Below are positions 34,148 to 42,444 of a DNA stretch of 64,000 nucleotides, in pieces; within the stretch, counting starts at the first letter, position 1, and every line of letters begins with the position of its first letter. The notes below the pieces were generated by a model, which saw only the letters and a list, made by a program, of their open reading frames with translations, was not told the origin of the DNA and did no database searches. The translations under genes and the position numbers were made by a program. This DNA is from Flavobacterium sp. LHD-85 (GTDB taxonomy: Bacteria > Bacteroidota > Bacteroidia > Flavobacteriales > Flavobacteriaceae), in assembly GCF_030929595.1 (NCBI RefSeq), contig NZ_JAVFVR010000018.1:1-64000 (forward strand), written 5' to 3'.

Positions 34148-35047
34148 ATGATAAACAATATAAAAACTGTTTTCAGCATTAAAGATCTTGAGAACTTATC
34201 TGGAATAAAAGCGCATACTATACGCATCTGGGAAAAGAGATACAACATTCTTGAACCTATGCGAACCGACACAAATATTAGATTTTACAATCTTCAGAAT
34301 CTGCAGAAACTTTTAAATATAACGTTGCTGCACGAATACGGCTATAAGATTTCTAAAATTGCAACATATCCTGAAGAAAAGATACCACAACTGGTACGCG
34401 AAATAATTTCAAAGAAAAATTCTCAAAACTATGCCATTACTTCTTTTAAAATGGCGATGATGAACTTTGACCAAGAATTATTCTTCAACACATTTGATTG
34501 GCTTATTACTGAAAAAACGTTTAAAGAAGTTTTTAAAGAACATTTTTTGCCTCTTTTAAAAGAGTTGGGATTATTATGGCAGTCTGAAACAATCACTCCT
34601 GCAAATGAACATTTCATGAGTCATTTAATAAAGCAGAAAATATTGATTTATACAGAAAGTCTTCAAATTAGAAAACCAATCAAAACTGACCGAATTTTTG
34701 TTTTATCACTTCCGTTAAACGAAATTCACCAAATCGGTTTATTGTATCTGCAATATGAAATCCTTGATAAAGGCTACAAAACCATTTATTTAGGAGAAAG
34801 CATGCCAATTGAGAACTTACAAGATCTGACCAAACATTTTGAGAACATTACATTTATTTCTTTTATGACCGTTCAACCGGACCGAAGCGTAATTAATCAA
34901 TATGTAAAATCTATGGGACAGAAATTATTGCAGAAAAACAATGAAATCTGGCTTATGGGCAAAATGGTTGAATACATAGACGAGAAAGTCTTAACGGACA
35001 GAATTCGAGTTTTTGATTCGATGGAAGAAACTATTAACATGCTTTAA
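34148..35047 (+). CDS. CarH-like MerR-family regulator with adenosylcobalamin light-sensing domain
   Basis: 299 aa: MerR helix-turn-helix (about 7-75: VFSIKDLENLSGIKAHTIRI), four-helix bundle and Rossmann cobalamin domain (about 180-295). W144-x9-E154-H155 is the signature that caps the upper face of AdoCbl in CarH photoreceptors, and E192-x-H194-x-x-G197 supplies the lower axial His. Known CarH proteins bind DNA as AdoCbl tetramers in the dark and release it on illumination. It lies 39 nt before crtI in the same direction, fitting control of carotenoids. A likely operator is repeated at three promoters in the window. Confidence 0.9.
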   Translation: MINNIKTVFSIKDLENLSGIKAHTIRIWEKRYNILEPMRTDTNIRFYNLQNLQKLLNITLLHEYGYKISKIATYPEEKIPQLVREIISKKNSQNYAITSFKMAMMNFDQELFFNTFDWLITEKTFKEVFKEHFLPLLKELGLLWQSETITPANEHFMSHLIKQKILIYTESLQIRKPIKTDRIFVLSLPLNEIHQIGLLYLQYEILDKGYKTIYLGESMPIENLQDLTKHFENITFISFMTVQPDRSVINQYVKSMGQKLLQKNNEIWLMGKMVEYIDEKVLTDRIRVFDSMEETINML

Positions 35048-35055
35048 TTTATTTT

Positions 35056-35085
35056 TGTTTAAGTTTTTCTTATATTTGTTAAACA
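35056..35085 (+). promoter_or_regulatory. Operator-promoter of crtI operon
   Basis: TGTTTA (35056-35061), 18 nt, TAAACA (35080-35085). The -7 box TATATTTG (35071-35078) lies inside the spacer and the right arm abuts the crtI ATG at 35087. The right arm is also part of a 15-nt palindrome (35074-35088). The same TGTTTA-N18-TAAACA occurs at 42384 and 61680. Occupancy would block transcription. The binding protein is inferred to be the CarH-like regulator. Confidence 0.65.
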
Positions 35086-35086
35086 A

Positions 35087-36553
35087 ATGAGAAAAACTAT
35101 CCAAATAATAGGCTCAGGCTTCTCTTCTTTGGCAGCCGCATGTTACCTTGCAAAACAAGGAAATAGAGTTACCGTTTACGAAAAAAACAGTACAATTGGC
35201 GGGCGGGCTAGACAGTTTAAAGCAGATGGTTTCACCTTTGACATGGGACCAAGCTGGTATTGGATGCCAGATGTTTTTGAACGCTTTTTTCAAGATTTCA
35301 ACAAAAAAACTTCCGATTATTACGAACTGATAAAACTAAATCCAGCCTATCGGGTTTATTTTGGAATGGATGATTTCATCAGTATTTATGATAATTTGGA
35401 AGAAATTAAATATACTTTCGAAACCATTGAAAAAGGAAGCGGTGAAAAACTGCAAAACTTTATTGACCAAGCCAAAAGCAATTACGACATTGCCATTAAA
35501 GATTTGGTTTATCGTCCCGGAGTTTCTCCGGTAGAATTAATCACCAAGGAAACTGCATTAAAACTCAATCAGTTTTTTAAAAATGTAAGCACTGATATTC
35601 GGAAAAATTTCAAGAATGAAAGATTAATTCAAATTCTAGAATTTCCAGTTTTATTTCTTGGAGCAAAACCAACTAAAACGCCTTCGTTTTACAATTTTAT
35701 GAATTACGCCGATTTCGGTTTAGGAACTTGGCATCCTAAAACCGGAATGTTCGATGTTATTCGAGGAATCGAAAAACTCGCTCTAGAACTTGGCGTTACC
35801 ATTAAAACTAATTCTCCAATTGACAAAATAATCGTTGAGAATAAAACTGCAACAGGAATCGCAATTAATGGCGAAATCCTAAAAGCTGACATTGTTTTAA
35901 GCGGTGCCGACTACCATCATTCTGAAACTTTATTAGAAAAAGAACACCGAATGTATTCTGAAAAATATTGGAAAAGCAGAGTTTTCGCTCCGTCTTCTCT
36001 CCTGTTTTTTGTTGGTTTCAATAAAAAAATAGAAAACATATCGCATCACGCTTTATTTTTTGATGTCGATTTCAACCAGCATGCAGCCGATATTTATGAT
36101 AATCCAAAATGGCCGACTACCCCACTTTTCTATGCCAATTTTCCATCCAAAACAGATGCGACAGCTGCCCCTGACGGAATGGAATCTGGGTTTTTCTTAA
36201 TTCCGCTTGCGCCTGGAATTGAAGACAACGAAAAATTACGAGAAGAATATTTTGAGAAAATCATTTCTCGTTTTGAAAATCTTACCCAACAAAAAATTAA
36301 AAATAACATTATCTTTAAGAGATCATTCTGCAAAAATGACTTTGTATCAGATTATAACGCTTACAAAGGAAACGCTTACGGAATGGCCAATACTTTATTG
36401 CAAACGGCTTTTTTAAGACCAAAATTAAAAAGCAAAAAAGTCAAGAATCTATATTTTACAGGACAATTAACTGTTCCTGGCCCAGGTGTTCCGCCTGCTT
36501 TAATTTCAGGAAAACTCGTAGCTGAATTAATTCAAAAATCTTTTAGATCTTAA
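35087..36553 (+). CDS. crtI: Phytoene desaturase
   Basis: 488 aa FAD enzyme that desaturates phytoene to lycopene. N-terminal dinucleotide fold IIGSGFSSLAAACYLA with downstream EKNSTIGGRAR; FDMGPSWYWMPDVF; C-terminal CrtI signature TVPGPGVPPALISGK. Length is typical. Three nt separate it from crtB, so they form one operon driven by the operator-promoter at 35056. Confidence 0.95.
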   Translation: MRKTIQIIGSGFSSLAAACYLAKQGNRVTVYEKNSTIGGRARQFKADGFTFDMGPSWYWMPDVFERFFQDFNKKTSDYYELIKLNPAYRVYFGMDDFISIYDNLEEIKYTFETIEKGSGEKLQNFIDQAKSNYDIAIKDLVYRPGVSPVELITKETALKLNQFFKNVSTDIRKNFKNERLIQILEFPVLFLGAKPTKTPSFYNFMNYADFGLGTWHPKTGMFDVIRGIEKLALELGVTIKTNSPIDKIIVENKTATGIAINGEILKADIVLSGADYHHSETLLEKEHRMYSEKYWKSRVFAPSSLLFFVGFNKKIENISHHALFFDVDFNQHAADIYDNPKWPTTPLFYANFPSKTDATAAPDGMESGFFLIPLAPGIEDNEKLREEYFEKIISRFENLTQQKIKNNIIFKRSFCKNDFVSDYNAYKGNAYGMANTLLQTAFLRPKLKSKKVKNLYFTGQLTVPGPGVPPALISGKLVAELIQKSFRS

Positions 36554-36556
36554 AAA

Positions 36557-37396
36557 ATGAAATCAATATTCGACGCCGTTTCTTTCAAATGCAGCAAACT
36601 GGTTACCAAAAACTACAGCACTTCATTTTCGCTAGCCGTAAAAATGCTCTCACCAAGCATTCGCGATGCCATTTACAGCATTTACGGATTTGTTCGTTTT
36701 GCTGACGAAATCGTAGATTCATTTCATGATTATGAAAAAGAATATCTTATTGAAGATTTCGAAAAAGAATATTACAAAGCAATGGAATTAGGCATCAGTT
36801 TAAACCCGATTTTGAATTCTTTTCAGCAAACTGTCAAAGAATATAATATTACCGACGATTTGGTTCAGGCTTTTCTAAAAAGCATGAAAATGGATCTTAT
36901 AAAATCCAATTATCAAACTCAAACTGAATACATAGATTATATTTACGGTTCTGCCGATGTTGTGGGCTTAATGTGTTTAAAAGTTTTTGTTTCTGGAAAA
37001 GAACATAAATACGAGCAATTGAAAAATGAAGCCATGCGTTTGGGATCAGCTTTTCAGAAAGTAAATTTTCTGAGAGATTTAAAAGACGATAACACGATCT
37101 TGAACAGAGCGTATTTTCCAGGCGTAAATCTGAACAATTTCAACGAAGATTCAAAAAACCAAATTATCAAAGAAATCGAAGAAGATTTTAGAATTGCTTA
37201 TCAAGGAATTGTAAAACTGCCAATTGAAGCCAAATTTGGAGTTTACACCGCTTATGTTTACTATAAAAAACTGCTTCAAAAACTAAAAAACACACCGTAT
37301 TACGAAATTGGAAATTCAAGAATTCGGGTTTCCAATTATACAAAAGCGGGACTTTTGGCGCAGTCTTTTGTGACTTATAAATTGAAGTTGGTTTAA
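36557..37396 (+). CDS. crtB: Phytoene synthase
   Basis: 279 aa; joins two geranylgeranyl-PP into phytoene. The two aspartate-rich motifs are D50-E-I-V-D54 and DLKDD (near 175). YGFVRFADEIVD and NFLRDLKDDN are conserved. The operon crtI-crtB is the standard flavobacterial order. Confidence 0.94.
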   Translation: MKSIFDAVSFKCSKLVTKNYSTSFSLAVKMLSPSIRDAIYSIYGFVRFADEIVDSFHDYEKEYLIEDFEKEYYKAMELGISLNPILNSFQQTVKEYNITDDLVQAFLKSMKMDLIKSNYQTQTEYIDYIYGSADVVGLMCLKVFVSGKEHKYEQLKNEAMRLGSAFQKVNFLRDLKDDNTILNRAYFPGVNLNNFNEDSKNQIIKEIEEDFRIAYQGIVKLPIEAKFGVYTAYVYYKKLLQKLKNTPYYEIGNSRIRVSNYTKAGLLAQSFVTYKLKLV

Positions 37397-37434
37397 TTTC
37401 GTTCAGCTTTGTACTTACAATTAAACCAACAGTA

Positions 37435-37536
37435 TGTCATTTCGACGAAGGAGAAATCTTCGCAAGTAGCTCCGCAATCTAAAGTGACAATCTTTGTCGA
37501 GTTTCTCGCGAAGATTTCTCCTTCGTCGAAATGACA
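37435..37536. repeat. 29-bp perfect inverted repeat
   Basis: Arms 37435-37463 and 37508-37536 are exact reverse complements (TGTCATTTCGACGAAGGAGA... and ...TCTCCTTCGTCGAAATGACA), with a 44-nt spacer. Such GACGAAGGAGAAATC palindromes are dispersed in Bacteroidetes intergenic DNA. It lies between crtB and crtZ and could attenuate expression of crtZ. Confidence 0.9.
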
Positions 37537-37638
37537 AAAATGAGAGAACCATTAATAAAAAATCCATTTGAGTCAATCTTTTCTAATCTAAAGCTAAACT
37601 CAAAACTAATAAAACAATAATTTTAAAACATTAACAAA

Positions 37639-38079
37639 ATGATTTCTTTTTTAATCTTTTTAGGCGTTTTTCTATTTATGGAATGTGTGACCTGGCTTAC
37701 GCACAAATATGTCATGCATGGTTTTATGTGGTATTTTCACGCTGATCATCATCAGCCGAAATATGAAAACACCTTTGAGCGCAACGATATTTTCTTTGTC
37801 ATTTTTGCCACTCCGAGCATTATTTTATTCTACTTTGGCGTCGAAGGCGGATTCAATTACTTGTTTTTCATTGCTTGCGGCATAACCCTTTATGGCGCTT
37901 GTTATTTTTTAATTCACGATGTCTTGATTCATCAGCGATTTAAATGGTTTAAAAACACCAAAAACAAATACCTCATCGGACTTAGAAAAGCTCATAAAAT
38001 ACACCACAAACACCTCAACAAAGAAAAAGGAGAATGTTTCGGAATGTTGTTTGTTCCATTCAAATATTATAAAATGTAG
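37639..38079 (+). CDS. crtZ: Beta-carotene hydroxylase
   Basis: 146 aa membrane di-iron enzyme of the fatty acid hydroxylase superfamily; converts beta-carotene to zeaxanthin. Histidine clusters: H22...H27, H34-xx-HH38, H93...H98, H119-xx-HH123. Three to four hydrophobic helices. 240 nt after crtB with a repeat between. A lycopene cyclase is not in the window. Confidence 0.93.
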   Translation: MISFLIFLGVFLFMECVTWLTHKYVMHGFMWYFHADHHQPKYENTFERNDIFFVIFATPSIILFYFGVEGGFNYLFFIACGITLYGACYFLIHDVLIHQRFKWFKNTKNKYLIGLRKAHKIHHKHLNKEKGECFGMLFVPFKYYKM

Positions 38080-38105
38080 CATTAGTTAGCATTTTAAAGA
38101 ACGAT

Positions 38106-38582
38106 TTGATTATGAAGTTATACAAAATAGTAACCGTACAGCATATCAATGCAAGTGTTGAAGATTGCTGGGATTTTTTCTCAAGTCCTAGAAATCTTCA
38201 AACCATCACGCTTAACAATATGAGCTTTAAAATTCAAGATTATGATGAAAAACGCATGTATCAGGGACAACTCATAACTTATACTTTAAAACCGCTTTTC
38301 GGAATCAAAACATCGTGGGTTACCGAAATCACGGCTTGCCAAGAAAACGAATATTTTGTAGACATTCAACAATCTGGTCCTTATAAACTTTGGCATCATA
38401 AACATTTCTTTGAACCAACGCCAGATGGAGGAACCAAAATGACAGATATTGTTCATTATGCATTACCATTAGGAATTCTAGGTCGAATTATGAACCGCTT
38501 AGTCGTAAAAAACAAACTGAAAAGTATTTTCGATTATAGATTTAATAAAATCGAAGAGTTGTTTAATTCTAAAAAAGCCTAA
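38106..38582 (+). CDS. SRPBCC family protein
   Basis: Probably starts at 38112 (MKLYKIVTVQHI). 156-158 aa with the START-like fold pattern: QHINASVEDCWDFFSSPRNL, then beta strands ending HHKHFFEPTPDGGTKMTDIVHYALP. It likely binds a hydrophobic ligand in the cytoplasm. Close to crtZ (26 nt) and in the same direction, it probably shares the operon, and a pigment- or lipid-binding role is inferred. Confidence 0.82.
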   Translation: MIMKLYKIVTVQHINASVEDCWDFFSSPRNLQTITLNNMSFKIQDYDEKRMYQGQLITYTLKPLFGIKTSWVTEITACQENEYFVDIQQSGPYKLWHHKHFFEPTPDGGTKMTDIVHYALPLGILGRIMNRLVVKNKLKSIFDYRFNKIEELFNSKKA

Positions 38583-38586
38583 AAAT

Positions 38587-38726
38587 TTTAAACACATAGA
38601 ATCATAGAATTTAGATTGACAAAAAAAGGCGTTTCACTTGCATAAATACACATAGCTATGTGTTAGAAACTAGTTTCTTTCTAAACTCTTTTTAAAAGAA
38701 AAATAAAATCTATGTTTCTATGTGTT
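38587..38726 (+). mobile_element. ORF-less relic of the GxxExxY cassette
   Basis: Its left part (TTTAAACACATAGAATCATA.. then GGCGTTTCACTT) matches the gene-start end of the element at 58815-59429 read on the minus strand. Its right part (GCTATGTGTTA ... ATCTATGTTTCTATGTGTT) matches the other end, in the same order. The coding region is missing. Hence a deletion derivative, MITE-like, inserted between SRPBCC and photolyase. Confidence 0.7.
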
Positions 38727-38793
38727 GAGAAAAACAGCCCCGAGAATAAAAAATCATTCGAAATCCATTAATCTGTGGCAAAAAATAAAAACA

Positions 38794-40089
38794 ATGACAA
38801 AACAAAAAGTTACTTTATTCTGGTTTAGACGTGATTTACGTTTAGAAGACAACACGGGATTATTTCATGCTTTGCAATCTGACTTTCCTGTTGTTCCATT
38901 ATTCATTTTTGACGATGACATTCTAGAACATCTTCCTAAAAACGATGCCAGAGTAACTTTCATTTATGATTCATTAGAAAAAATAAATTCAGAATTAAAC
39001 AAACTAGATTCTTCCATTTTAATTAAAAAAGGAAAAACTATTGACGTTTGGAAATCACTTATTAATGAATTTGATATTCAAAGCATTTTCTTCAATAAAG
39101 ATTACGAACCGTTTGCTATCAAACGTGATACTGTAATTTCATCTTTATTACAAGAAAACGACATTAAATCTTTCTCTTTTAAAGATCACGTCATCTTCGA
39201 AGAAAAAGAAATCACAAAAGCTGACGGACTTCCGTACACGGTTTACACTCCTTATAAAAATAAATGGCTCGAAAAATATCATTTTTTAGGATCAGCTCCA
39301 GAATATGATTCTACTTCATATCAATCTAATTTTGCTAAAAAGAAATTCAAGTTTCCAGATTTAGCTGAAATAGGTTTTGACAGAAGCTCTATAAAAGTTC
39401 TTCCTCACAACTTAACACAAATTGCCAGTTATAAAGAAACAAGAGATTTTCCAGCCTTAGACAGCACTTCTTATCTTTCTCCACATTTACGTTTTGGAAC
39501 AGTTAGCATTCGAAAATTAGTAAACTGGGCAAATAGAAAAAATCAGACGTTTTTGAGCGAATTAATCTGGAGAGAATTCTTTATTCAAATTTTGTTCAAT
39601 TTCCCGAATTGTGTCAATCACAATTTCAAATCCAATTATGACGGAATCCAATGGCGAAATAACGAAGAAGAATTTAGACGCTGGTGTTCTGGAACAACTG
39701 GATATCCAATGGTTGATGCAGGAATGCGTCAGCTTAACGAAACAGGTTATATGCACAATCGCGTGCGTATGGTTGTGGCAAGTTTTCTTTGCAAACATTT
39801 GCTTATCAACTGGCAATGGGGCGAAGCTTATTTTGCCGAAAAACTTTTAGATTTTGAATTGGCTTCAAACGTAGGTAATTGGCAATGGGCAGCAGGAACA
39901 GGTTGCGACGCCGCGCCATACTTCAGAGTTTTTAATCCTGAAATTCAACAAAAGAAATTTGACCCAAAGGGAGAATACATCCGTAAATGGATTCCTGAAT
40001 TTGATTTTGGCTATAATGAACCAATGGTGGATCATGCTTTTGCCCGAGATCGTGCGATTGCGACTTACAAGGCTGGGATTTTGAAGTAG
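38794..40089 (+). CDS. phrB: Deoxyribodipyrimidine photolyase / cryptochrome family
   Basis: 431 aa from ATG 38794 (MTKQKVTLFWFRRDLRLEDN), chosen over an in-frame Met at 38722 that reads through repeat DNA. N-terminal antenna domain (1-130) and C-terminal FAD domain (about 185-431) with ELIWREFFIQIL, GYPMVDAGMRQL, HNRVRMVVASFL and NWQWAAGTGCDAAPYFR. Repairs pyrimidine dimers with blue light. Its place next to the carotenoid genes fits a light-protection cluster. Confidence 0.92.
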   Translation: MTKQKVTLFWFRRDLRLEDNTGLFHALQSDFPVVPLFIFDDDILEHLPKNDARVTFIYDSLEKINSELNKLDSSILIKKGKTIDVWKSLINEFDIQSIFFNKDYEPFAIKRDTVISSLLQENDIKSFSFKDHVIFEEKEITKADGLPYTVYTPYKNKWLEKYHFLGSAPEYDSTSYQSNFAKKKFKFPDLAEIGFDRSSIKVLPHNLTQIASYKETRDFPALDSTSYLSPHLRFGTVSIRKLVNWANRKNQTFLSELIWREFFIQILFNFPNCVNHNFKSNYDGIQWRNNEEEFRRWCSGTTGYPMVDAGMRQLNETGYMHNRVRMVVASFLCKHLLINWQWGEAYFAEKLLDFELASNVGNWQWAAGTGCDAAPYFRVFNPEIQQKKFDPKGEYIRKWIPEFDFGYNEPMVDHAFARDRAIATYKAGILK

Positions 40090-40099
40090 TTTTTTTTTA

Positions 40100-40374
40100 T
40101 TTCAGGTTTCAAGTTTCAGGTTCATACTGGATGCTTAATTTTGTTTCACGCAGATTTTGCAGATTAAGCAGATTTATACTCATTTTTGTCATCCTGAGGA
40201 ACGAAGGATCACACTAGAAACTCTGCAATCAGAATCGATAATCTTTGTGGACCTACGAGTGTGATCCCTCGTTCCTCGGGATGACAAACTAAATAAAAAA
40301 CTTTGTCAAAGTTTTAAACTTTGACAAAGTTCTATAGATAAAGTTCAGCCAACTTGAAACCTGAAACCTGAAAC
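40100..40374. repeat. Nested palindromic repeats between convergent genes
   Basis: Three nested or adjoining inverted repeats: outer TTCAGGTTTCAAGTTTCAGG (40101-40120) with AACTTGAAACCTGAAACCTG (40351-40370); middle TTGTCATCC...GGATCACACT (40187-40215) with AGTGTGATCC...GGATGACAA (40258-40287); inner AACTTTGTCAAAGTTT with its complement (40299-40331). Sits between phrB and the ABC1 kinase, which converge. Probably acts as bidirectional terminator; origin unclear. Confidence 0.85.
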
Positions 40375-40382
40375 AAAAAAAC

Positions 40383-41687
40383 TTAATACTTCAAATAGTC
40401 ATTCACCACAATTTTAGCTTTCAAATCAAACATTAAATTATACAAACCAAAGAAAGTACGATTCATGTAAATAAAGTGCTTAGAACCGCGATTTCCGTTC
40501 ATTTTTTTCAAGTTTGTGTCTTCTGAGAAACGCTTTCCTAATTCGGCAATTGCGTTGAAGAATTTTTCATCGGCAAAATCGAAAGTTTCGTTTTGGAAAG
40601 GTTTTGTAAAAAGAGACAGCAAATCATGAAACATTTCGGTAAAATATTCAATTTCTGCAGGCGTATCATCTGGGCGAAGAATTTCCAATTCGAATAATTT
40701 CTGGTTGAAAAGCTTCTCATCTGTAATAACATTTTTATTAATCAGCTCAAAATACGGTGTATAGAAATCGTCTGGAATTTGTTTCATACAGCCAAAATCC
40801 AAAGCAATTAATTGATTTTTATCGTCAACTAAAAAATTTCCCGGATGCGGATCTGCATGTACTTTTCGTAAAACATGAATCTGGTACATATAAAAATCCC
40901 AAAGCGCCTGCCCTATTCTATCGCCAACTTCCTGATCGGTATTTTTTGCCGTGAACTCAGAAAGATGAATTCCAGTCATCCAATCCATTGTGATAATTTT
41001 CTCTGATGAAAACTCTGGATAGTAATTCGGAAAAGTAATATTTTCGATTTTTGAGCAAGCATCTACAACCTCTTGGCTTTGTTTTAATTCCAGCAAATAG
41101 TTGGTTTCTTCAATCAGTTTGTCTTCAACTTCTTTGAAATATTTATCAGAATCTTTTCCTTGCAGATTAAACATTCTTATTGCAATAGGTTTTACCAAAG
41201 CCAAATCTGACGATATACTATTGGCAACTCCAGGATATTGAATTTTAACCGCTAGTTTTTTGTCATTTTTCTTTGCCAAATGCACTTGACCAATACTCGC
41301 AGCATTTACAGAATTTGGATTGAATTCGTCAAAAATCTCGTAAGGTGTTTTTCCAAAATTGCTTTTGAACGTTTTTAAAACCAAAGGAGCAGAAAGCGGC
41401 GGAACAGAAAACTGCGACAATGAAAATTTCTCAACATAAGCTTGAGGCAAAAAATTCTTGTCCATACTCAACATTTGAGCCACTTTCAAGGCACTTCCTT
41501 TTAAGCTTTTTAGTCCGTCATAAATATCTTCGGCATTATTCTCATTTAGTTTATCACGTGTCAGATCGGGATTTACTATTTTTTCAGCATAATGCTTTAC
41601 GTAGTTCACACCAATTTTAGCACCAGTCTGAACCAATTTTCCCGCTCTTTCAATTTTTGAAGTTGGGATATAGTCTATTGTTTTCAT
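40383..41687 (-). CDS. ABC1/AarF/UbiB family kinase-like protein
   Basis: 434 aa. Family motifs: NAASIGQVHLAK (Ala-rich loop), LAVKIQYPG (Lys), HADPHPGNF and ALDFGCMKQI (metal-binding Asp). No C-terminal membrane helix is obvious. UbiB family ATPases support isoprenoid lipid (quinone) metabolism; near carotenoid genes, the substrate may be an isoprenoid. Its start overlaps the tetR stop by 1 nt, so the pair is co-translated. Confidence 0.88.
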   Translation of the reverse strand: MKTIDYIPTSKIERAGKLVQTGAKIGVNYVKHYAEKIVNPDLTRDKLNENNAEDIYDGLKSLKGSALKVAQMLSMDKNFLPQAYVEKFSLSQFSVPPLSAPLVLKTFKSNFGKTPYEIFDEFNPNSVNAASIGQVHLAKKNDKKLAVKIQYPGVANSISSDLALVKPIAIRMFNLQGKDSDKYFKEVEDKLIEETNYLLELKQSQEVVDACSKIENITFPNYYPEFSSEKIITMDWMTGIHLSEFTAKNTDQEVGDRIGQALWDFYMYQIHVLRKVHADPHPGNFLVDDKNQLIALDFGCMKQIPDDFYTPYFELINKNVITDEKLFNQKLFELEILRPDDTPAEIEYFTEMFHDLLSLFTKPFQNETFDFADEKFFNAIAELGKRFSEDTNLKKMNGNRGSKHFIYMNRTFFGLYNLMFDLKAKIVVNDYLKY

Positions 41688-42346
41688 TATCTGCTGTATA
41701 CTTTTTCTTTGAACAAAAATTTTCCAAAATCTATCAAATGATTCATTGGCGCAACATTCATCAATTCGAATGAGGCATTAACTGATTTTTCAATAAAAAT
41801 ATCTGTTTTCTCAAAAGCAGCAGATTCATCTTCCATCCAAAATTTAATTGTCAGCATTAATTGCAGCCAAGAAGATTCCTGAATAGCTTTTTCTTGAAAT
41901 TTTTGAAATTTTTCCTGTTCCAATCTATAATCGTCTGTCAGGATTTCAGAAACATATTCTTTAAAACTATTTCGAAGTGCAGTTAACTGAACTAAATTTT
42001 TAAGTGGATTTTTATCAATCTTAAGCGATTGCAAAACGTAGCTTCTGTTCGCTGTCAAAATTTCAAAAAAAGTAAAATAAAAACTCAGCATTTTATTCTT
42101 CATATCATATCCCTGATATTCTTCATTTTTATGAAGAAGATTAACCGTGTTTTCAAAAAACAGTCGGAATATTTCTTTTTCTAAACCTTCTAATGTTCCA
42201 AAGAAAGCATAAAACTCAGCTTCAGTAAAATCATTTTCTTTAGCAAAATGATAAACCGATTTTGGTTTTTGACCTTTTTCCAGAACTTCTTCCATATATT
42301 TTGAAACGATATCATCTTTGGTAATCACCTTTTTTTTAGTCGCCAT
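41687..42346 (-). CDS. TetR family transcriptional regulator
   Basis: 219 aa. N-terminal helix-turn-helix (about 10-55: DDIVSKYMEEVLEKGQKPKSVYHFAKEND), diverged from the TetR consensus, then an all-helical ligand-binding domain. Co-transcribed with the ABC1 kinase and divergent from the TIGR01777 epimerase; the shared intergenic region contains the TGTTTA-N18-TAAACA operator. Confidence 0.82.
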   Translation of the reverse strand: MATKKKVITKDDIVSKYMEEVLEKGQKPKSVYHFAKENDFTEAEFYAFFGTLEGLEKEIFRLFFENTVNLLHKNEEYQGYDMKNKMLSFYFTFFEILTANRSYVLQSLKIDKNPLKNLVQLTALRNSFKEYVSEILTDDYRLEQEKFQKFQEKAIQESSWLQLMLTIKFWMEDESAAFEKTDIFIEKSVNASFELMNVAPMNHLIDFGKFLFKEKVYSR

Positions 42347-42370
42347 CTTATTAAAATTTAGAATTTGCCA

Positions 42371-42413
42371 TAAAGGTAAACATTGTTTAAGTACCTTTAC
42401 TTATCCTTAAACA
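42371..42413. promoter_or_regulatory. Divergent promoters and operator of tetR and TIGR01777 genes
   Basis: TGTTTA (42384-42389), 18 nt, TAAACA (42408-42413), extended to a perfect TGTTTAAG...CTTAAACA. A plus-strand -7-like TACCTTTA (42392-42399) is inside the spacer; a minus-strand TACCTTTA (42371-42378) lies on the tetR side. Thus one operator covers the epimerase promoter and the -33 zone of the tetR promoter. Confidence 0.6.
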
Positions 42414-42444
42414 CTATATACTGTTAAATATATTATAAACTATT

